Source of the DNA: Actinomycetes bacterium | GTDB taxonomy: Bacteria; Actinomycetota; Acidimicrobiia; Acidimicrobiales; RAAP-2 | Length of the DNA: 64,000 bases | NCBI GenBank assembly: GCA_021779855.1 | Contig: JAJXZW010000003.1 | Span: 54,889 to 118,888, forward strand | Direction: 5' to 3' | Part shown: positions 59,418-64,000 of the stretch, in pieces | How positions within the stretch are numbered: position 1 is the first letter of the stretch | Layout of the letters: every line of letters begins with the position of its first letter | Position numbers and translations under genes: made by a program | The notes under the pieces: generated by a model | What the model was told of the DNA's origin: nothing | Seen by the model: only the letters and a program-made list of their open reading frames with translations | The model's database searches: none

Positions 59418-60782
59418 CTAGGCGACGTAGAAGGTCTTCGCGTTCGTGAACTCGCGGATGCCGAGCACCGAGAGCTCGCGGCCGTACCCCGAGCGCTTGA
59501 TGCCGCCGAAGGGCAGCTCGGGCGTCGAGGCGACGATGGCGTTGGCGAAGACCATCCCGGCCTCGACCCCGGCGATCGCCCGTTCGATCTCGGCGGGGTC
59601 GGTGGCCCAGATCGAGCCGCCGAGACCCCAGGGGGTTGAGTTGGCCACCCGGATCGCCTCGTCCAGGTCCTCGACGACCTCTACGACGGCCACCGGCCCG
59701 AAGAGCTCCTCGCACCCGGCGCGCGAGTCGCTCGGCACGTCGGTGAGCACCGTCGGGGCGTAGTAGTAGCCCGGTCCGTCGAGGACCGTGCCGCCGGTTC
59801 GCACGACGGCGCCCTTGGCGACCGACTCGCGAACCTGGGCGTCAAGCTCCTCGCGCTGGGCCTTGCTCACGAGCGGTCCCATCCCGGTCGCCGGGTCCAT
59901 CGGGTCGCCCACGACGACCTCGCCCATAGCTTTGGTGAAGCCCTCGATGAACTCCTCGGCGCGCTCGCGCACGACGATGAAGCGCTTCGAGGCGATGCAG
60001 CTCTGGCCGTTGTTCTGGACCCGCGCGGTCACCGCCATGGGGATGGTCGTGGCCATGTCGGCCGAACTCGCGACGATGAAGGCGTCGGACCCACCGAGCT
60101 CGAGCACGCACTTCTTCAGTGCGGCCCCGGCCTGGGCGGCCACCGTCTTGCCGGCGGCCTCGGAGCCGGTGAGGGTCACGGCCGCGACGCGGTCGTCCGC
60201 GATGAGCGCGGCGGCGGCCTGGTGCCCGAGGAAGAGGGTGATGAAGACACCCTCGGGGAAGCCGGCGCGGTGGAAGAGCTCCTCGAGGAACTTCGCCGAG
60301 CGCGGCACGTTCGAGGCGTGCTTCAAGATGCCCACGTTGCCGGCCATGATGGCCGGTGCCGCGAAGCGCACGGCCTGCCACAGGGCGAAGTTCCAGGGCA
60401 TCACGGCGAGCACCGGCCCGAGGGGCTCGTAGCGAACGCCGCTGTGGCTCGCGGGCGAGGCGATGATCTCCTCGGCCAGCATCGACTCGGCGTGCTCGGC
60501 GTAGTAGCGCATCGTCTTGGCGCACTTGAGGACCTCGGCTTTGGCTTGGGTGTGGGTCTTGCCCATCTCGCCGGTGAGCATCGCCCCGACCTCGTCGACC
60601 TCGTCCTCGAGGATCTGGGCGGCTCGGTTCATCAGCTCGCCGCGGTCCTTGAAGGGGGTCTCGCGCCACGCGCGGAACGTGCGCGCCGACAGTGCGACGG
60701 CGGCCTCGATCTGCTCGGGCGTGTGCCCCTCGAACTCGGCGACGACCTCCCCGGTGGCGGGATTGACGGACGTGAACGGCAT
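59418..60782 (-). CDS. NAD(P)-dependent aldehyde (succinate-semialdehyde-type) dehydrogenase
   Basis: This enzyme of 454 residues has the aldehyde dehydrogenase core: VMPWNFALWQAVRFAAPAIM, LELGGSDAFIV (general base) and NNGQSCIASKRFIV (catalytic Cys). ELPFGGIKRSGYGREL is at the C-terminus. The GGSDAFIV variant and short length match the NADP succinate-semialdehyde dehydrogenase subgroup (GabD/YneI-like). The ATG at 60782 follows AGGAGGA. It is not obviously tied to its neighbours. Confidence 0.9.
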   Translation of the reverse strand: MPFTSVNPATGEVVAEFEGHTPEQIEAAVALSARTFRAWRETPFKDRGELMNRAAQILEDEVDEVGAMLTGEMGKTHTQAKAEVLKCAKTMRYYAEHAESMLAEEIIASPASHSGVRYEPLGPVLAVMPWNFALWQAVRFAAPAIMAGNVGILKHASNVPRSAKFLEELFHRAGFPEGVFITLFLGHQAAAALIADDRVAAVTLTGSEAAGKTVAAQAGAALKKCVLELGGSDAFIVASSADMATTIPMAVTARVQNNGQSCIASKRFIVVRERAEEFIEGFTKAMGEVVVGDPMDPATGMGPLVSKAQREELDAQVRESVAKGAVVRTGGTVLDGPGYYYAPTVLTDVPSDSRAGCEELFGPVAVVEVVEDLDEAIRVANSTPWGLGGSIWATDPAEIERAIAGVEAGMVFANAIVASTPELPFGGIKRSGYGRELSVLGIREFTNAKTFYVA

Positions 60783-60956
60783 GGCTCTTCCTCCTGGCGC
60801 GCCGTCGTGGCGGCACCCCACTCTCTACTCGCCGCCCGGTCCCCGCGCGACCCCGGGGGACTGAACGATTTTCACCCCGCGCGCCGAAGGCGCTCGGGGG
60901 TCTCGCCTCACGCTAACCGGGGCGACCCGGGGCCCCGACGGCCGAGGGCGACGGCC

Positions 60957-62333
60957 TCACCGCTCGGCGAGCCAGCGCTGGGCGGCCACCTGCAGGACGT
61001 CCCAGGGGCTCCCCAGGGGCGGGGTGTAGGCGAGGTCGAGGTCGCATACCTGGTCGACCCCGAGGCCCGAGAAGAGGGCGGTGGCGGCGGTGTCGACGCG
61101 CTTGTGCACGGCGCTCGTGGCCGTCCCCACCATCTGGAGCCCGAGCAGGCGCCCGGTAGGCCGGTCACCGGTGAGCCGGACGTCGACCGGCGTGGCGCCC
61201 GGGTAGTAGGCCTTGTGGTCGTCGGCGGACGACGCGACCGTCGCCGGCTCGAAGCCCGCGCTCCGGGCCTCCTCATCGCGCACACCGGTGCGCGCGGCCA
61301 CCAGGTCGAAGACGCGCACCACCTGGGTGCCGAGGCTGCCCGCGAAGCTCCGCTCGCCCCCGAGGGCGTTCTCCCCGGCGACGCGGCCCTGCTTGTGGGC
61401 GGTCGTGCCGAGGGGCAGGTAGGCCTCGCCCAGGAGCGCGTGGTGGGTCACCACGCAGTCCCCGGCGGCGTAGACGTCGGCCAGTCCCGTCGCCATCCGG
61501 CGGTCTACCCGGATCGCCCCACGCGCGCCCAGGGTGGCGCCGGCGTCGTGCGCCAGGCCGACCTCGGGCGCGACGCCCGTGACGACGAGGACGAGTCCGG
61601 CCGTGACCTCGACGGGGATGGGTGGGCCATCGGCCCGACGACGCAGGGCCCGCACCACGATCCCTGAGCCCTCGCGCTCGAGGGCCGTCACGGCCGTCGA
61701 GGTCGCGACCTGGACGCCGTGACGCTCGAGTTCGGCCGCGACGCGCTCGCCCAGATCGGCGTCGAGGGTGGCGAGCACGTGCGGGAGGGCCTCGAGCAGA
61801 CTCACCGCGATTCCCCGGGCGGTGAGGGCCTCGGTCATCTCGAGGCCGATGTAGCCGGCGCCGACGACGACGGCCCGCTCGGGGGCGCGGTCCTCGAGGG
61901 TCGCGAGGACCCCGAGGGCGTCGTCCATCGTGTGTACGAGGTGGACGCCGTCGCGGGCACCCAGTCGCTCGAGCCCGTCGATCGGCGGGCGCAGCGGGAC
62001 GGCTCCCGTGGCGACCACCAGTCGGTCGTAGGGGAGGACCCGCTCGCCGCGGGCGTCCGTGGCGAGGACGCGGTGGCCCGCGACGTCGATCGAGCGCGCG
62101 GTCGTGCTCGTGAAGAGGGCTATCCCGAACGCCTCGATCTCCTCGCGGCGCCGGTGGGCGAGGTGGCGCCAGTCGTCGACCTCGCCCGAGACGAGGTAGG
62201 GGATGCCGCAGATCGAGAAGTTGGGGTACTCGTCGGCGAGCACGACCGAGACCTCGACCGAGGGGTCGAGCTCGCGGGCGCGCAGGGCGGCCGAGATGCC
62301 GGCGTCGCTACCGCCGACGGCGAGCAGGTGCAC
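60957..62333 (-). CDS. FAD-dependent pyridine nucleotide-disulfide oxidoreductase (CoA-disulfide reductase-like)
   Basis: This flavoprotein of 458 residues has FAD motif AVGGSDAGISAALRARE and the active-site Cys in NFSICGIPYLVSGEV (CoA-disulfide reductase/NADH oxidase type). The NAD motif is VVVGAGYIGLEMTEALTARG, FAD loop GLADVYAAGDCV, and a C-terminal dimerisation domain contains AVHKRVDTAATALFSGLG. Its 5' end overlaps the acr3 gene by 26 bases, tying it to arsenic resistance. Related flavoproteins occur in actinobacterial ars operons, with an unproven role in thiol or arsenic redox chemistry. Confidence 0.88.
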   Translation of the reverse strand: MHLLAVGGSDAGISAALRARELDPSVEVSVVLADEYPNFSICGIPYLVSGEVDDWRHLAHRRREEIEAFGIALFTSTTARSIDVAGHRVLATDARGERVLPYDRLVVATGAVPLRPPIDGLERLGARDGVHLVHTMDDALGVLATLEDRAPERAVVVGAGYIGLEMTEALTARGIAVSLLEALPHVLATLDADLGERVAAELERHGVQVATSTAVTALEREGSGIVVRALRRRADGPPIPVEVTAGLVLVVTGVAPEVGLAHDAGATLGARGAIRVDRRMATGLADVYAAGDCVVTHHALLGEAYLPLGTTAHKQGRVAGENALGGERSFAGSLGTQVVRVFDLVAARTGVRDEEARSAGFEPATVASSADDHKAYYPGATPVDVRLTGDRPTGRLLGLQMVGTATSAVHKRVDTAATALFSGLGVDQVCDLDLAYTPPLGSPWDVLQVAAQRWLAER

Positions 62334-63489
62334 GCGAGCCTCCTTGGGCGGAATGGTCGGTGATGGGGAAGAAGCGGCGGGCCCACAGAGAGACGTAGAC
62401 CAGGCCGACGAGGACCGGGACCTCGATGAGGGGCCCGACGACGCCGGCCAGGGCCTGGCCGGAGGTGACTCCGAACACCCCGATGCACACCGCGATCGCC
62501 AGCTCGAAGTTGTTGCCCGCGGCGGTGAAGGCGAGCGTGGCGGTGCGCTCGTAGGGCAGTCCGAGGGCCCGGCCCCACGCGAAGGCGCCGGTCCACATGA
62601 CGGCGAAGTACCCGAGGAGGGGTAGCGCGATGCGCGCCACGTCGCCGGGGTGGGCGGTGATCGTGTGGCCCTGGAGGGCGAAGAGGACGACGATGGTGTA
62701 GAGCAGCCCCACGAGCGCCAGCGGGGAGATCCGTGGCAAGAACCGCTCCTCGTACCACGTCCGTCCGCGGACCCTCTCGCCGATGCGCCGCGTGAGATAG
62801 CCCGCGACGAGGGGGACGCCGAGGAAGATCGCGACGGTCGTGGCGATCCGGCCCATCGAGAAGTGCACGCCCACGCTCGAGAGGCCCAGCCAGTTCGGGA
62901 GCACCCGGAGGTAGAAGTAGCCGAGTAGGGCGAAGGCGACGATCTGGAAGAGCGAGTTGAGCGCGACGAGGACGGCCGCCGCCTCCCGGTCGCCGCACGA
63001 CAGGTCGTTCCAGATGAGCACCATGGCGATGCAGCGGGCGAGGCCCACGATGATGAGTCCCGTGCGGTACGTCGGCTGGTCCGGGAGGAGGGCCCAGGCG
63101 AGCGCGAACATCACCGCCGGGCCGATGACCCAGTTCAAGACGAGCGAGGAGATAAGCATCTTGTGGTCGGAGGTGACCGTCTGGAGCTCGCCGTAGCGGA
63201 CCTTGGCGAGCACCGGGTACATCATCACGAGGAGGCCCACGAAGATGGGCAACGACGTGCCCTGGGTGACCTGGATGGCGTTCAGGTGCGTGTTGAGGCC
63301 AGGAAAGGCCCGCCCGAGCAGGATGCCGGTAGCCATGGCGGCCACGATCCACACCGGAAGGAACCGGTCGAGGAGCGAGAGTCGGCGTACCACCGCACCG
63401 ACTCCGTCGGGGGGGCCGACGACCCCAGCGGTGGACCCCGCGTCGGTGACGGCCGTGGTGGGCTCTGGCCGGACGTCATCGACCGACAC
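62308..63489 (-). CDS. acr3: ACR3-family arsenite efflux permease
   Basis: This permease of 393 residues and ten helices exports As(III) with the proton gradient. The essential Cys is in VGLARCIAMVLIWNDLSCGD and the conserved Glu in TAAGNNFELAIAVCIG. The start GTG at 63489 follows GAGGAGG. A hydrophilic N-terminal extension of about 38 residues precedes helix 1. It is transcribed divergently from arsR and overlaps the flavoprotein gene. No arsenate reductase gene is adjacent. Confidence 0.94.
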   Translation of the reverse strand: MSVDDVRPEPTTAVTDAGSTAGVVGPPDGVGAVVRRLSLLDRFLPVWIVAAMATGILLGRAFPGLNTHLNAIQVTQGTSLPIFVGLLVMMYPVLAKVRYGELQTVTSDHKMLISSLVLNWVIGPAVMFALAWALLPDQPTYRTGLIIVGLARCIAMVLIWNDLSCGDREAAAVLVALNSLFQIVAFALLGYFYLRVLPNWLGLSSVGVHFSMGRIATTVAIFLGVPLVAGYLTRRIGERVRGRTWYEERFLPRISPLALVGLLYTIVVLFALQGHTITAHPGDVARIALPLLGYFAVMWTGAFAWGRALGLPYERTATLAFTAAGNNFELAIAVCIGVFGVTSGQALAGVVGPLIEVPVLVGLVYVSLWARRFFPITDHSAQGGSRAPARRRR

Positions 63490-63500
63490 GGCGCCTCCTC

Positions 63501-63540
63501 GGCGATAGATTTACTACCATCGATTCTTAGTATTGCATTG
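63501..63540. promoter_or_regulatory. Divergent ars promoter region
   Basis: This AT-rich gap contains ATCGAT at 63519 and a looser inverted element (gatagat ... atcgatt) between the starts of acr3 and arsR. TAGTAT at 63528-63533 lies seven bases before the arsR ATG, so arsR is probably leaderless. The ArsR operator likely covers this box. The exact site cannot be fixed by eye. Confidence 0.5.
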
Positions 63541-63924
63541 ATGGAGGTCGATAGGTTGCGAATCGAAGTTGGCGCGGCGGGGGGGCCGGGGGGCTCCTGG
63601 TCGGGCGAGGGCGACGGCACGCGGTGCGAGCCGACCGTCGAGGCGGCGCCGTTGGGCGAGGCCGAGGCCGCGCGTCTCGCTCGCGTCCTCGGCGCGCTGG
63701 CCGATCCCGTGCGGCTCCGGCTGCTCTCGATCCTCGACGAGCGCGGCGCCGCGTGCTCGTGCGACCTCGAGGCGCCCCTAGGGAAGAGCCAGCCGACCGT
63801 CTCGCACCACACCAAGGTCCTGGCCGATGCCGGGCTCATCGTCGCCGAGCGACGGGGCCGTTGGACGTGGTGGTCGATACGTCTCGAGAGCGTGGCGACG
63901 GTTCGCGCCGCGCTGGGCTCGTGA
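63541..63924 (+). CDS. arsR: ArsR-family metalloregulator
   Basis: This winged-helix repressor of 127 residues has LARVLGALADPVRLRLLSIL, the Cys pair in GAACSCDLEAPLGKSQPTVS (arsenite-binding CxC at the start of the recognition helix) and the wing AERRGRWTWWSI. It should leave DNA on binding As(III) or Sb(III). The ATG at 63541 has a -10 box seven bases upstream; a TTG at 63556 with GGAGG before it is a possible alternative. The N-terminal 38 residues are Gly-rich and poorly conserved. After it, 63925-64000 shows no gene. Confidence 0.9.
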   Translation: MEVDRLRIEVGAAGGPGGSWSGEGDGTRCEPTVEAAPLGEAEAARLARVLGALADPVRLRLLSILDERGAACSCDLEAPLGKSQPTVSHHTKVLADAGLIVAERRGRWTWWSIRLESVATVRAALGS

Positions 63925-64000
63925 GGCCAAGCGGAAGGTCCGTGGTTCCAGGGGTCGGTGGGCCGCCCGGGTCTCGATCCCGGCACCTTGGGATTAAAAG

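Noticed and set aside
63960..64000. tRNA-like T-stem (ccggg ... cccgg) at the window end
   Set aside because: The loop is not TTCRANY and no matching acceptor 5' strand or anticodon arm lies upstream.
1..64000. CRISPR arrays, insertion sequences, integrases or prophage genes
   Set aside because: No regularly spaced repeats, transposase motifs or phage structural genes were seen; the only sizeable direct repeat is inside the YHS permease gene.

Overview
The window is a high-GC, gene-dense chromosomal segment with very short intergenic gaps and many stop/start overlaps. It carries no rRNA, tRNA, CRISPR array, insertion sequence or phage gene that I can support. The gene families point to an actinomycete (Actinomycetota), perhaps Acidimicrobiia-like: an F420-type LLM oxidoreductase, a KorAB-type 2-oxoacid:ferredoxin oxidoreductase, bifunctional PutA, neocarzinostatin-fold secreted protein, CsoR and ACR3/ArsR. 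A -10-like TAnnnT box lying 6-8 nt before an ATG/GTG with no Shine-Dalgarno occurs at more than ten genes, which suggests frequent leaderless transcription. The species cannot be named from the sequence alone.

Layout. 1-1552 (minus): a BMP-family solute-binding protein and the start of its ABC ATPase, separated by a perfect 20-bp hairpin. 1553-3141: a decayed DHA2-type MFS exporter. 3142-8727: ettA, the tryptophan-catabolic pair kynA-kynU, a gluconokinase, two tandem secreted Cys-rich paralogs and a divergent GntR regulator whose operator palindrome overlaps the start codons. 8728-11662: frameshifted purU, a 3-hydroxyacyl-CoA dehydrogenase, pyrophosphatase and a membrane protein.

11670-26219 is the most interesting block: a 14-gene divergent cluster. 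The minus arm encodes an alpha/beta C-C hydrolase-like enzyme, a 2-oxoacid dehydrogenase E2 with duplicated subunit-binding domains, a signal-less solute-binding-like protein, an aldehyde dehydrogenase and a TetR repressor. The plus arm encodes a complete branched-chain-type ABC importer (LivJHMGF), a beta-hydroxyacid dehydrogenase, an M24-fold protein with a changed metal ligand, and E1 alpha and beta. This reads as uptake plus complete catabolism of one unidentified carboxylate or amide, with E3 supplied elsewhere.

26269-31352: a small membrane protein, a dienelactone hydrolase/DUF6295 pair with a divergent MarR and a clear operator, a DHA2 MFS exporter, a secreted neocarzinostatin-like protein and an orphan NarL-type response regulator. 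31443-36278: a four-gene operon of a GltD-like flavoprotein, KorA, KorB and a previously easy-to-miss 46-residue zinc-ribbon-like protein. 36279-37116: a wrecked ABC transporter. 37117-54113: mostly metabolic genes (ROK kinase, cyclopropane synthase, SPFH/NfeD, acyl-CoA dehydrogenase, PutA, AI-2E permease, LLM oxidoreductase, flippase-like protein, methyltransferase, MFS, GH1 glucosidase, EF-G-like GTPase).

54141-64000: a decayed membrane protein, a site-2 protease with CBS domains, a hotdog thioesterase, then metal resistance: CsoR with its operator, a permease carrying three YHS domains (two encoded by identical 115-bp repeats), a decayed cupredoxin, an aldehyde dehydrogenase, and an arsenic module (flavoprotein, ACR3, ArsR).
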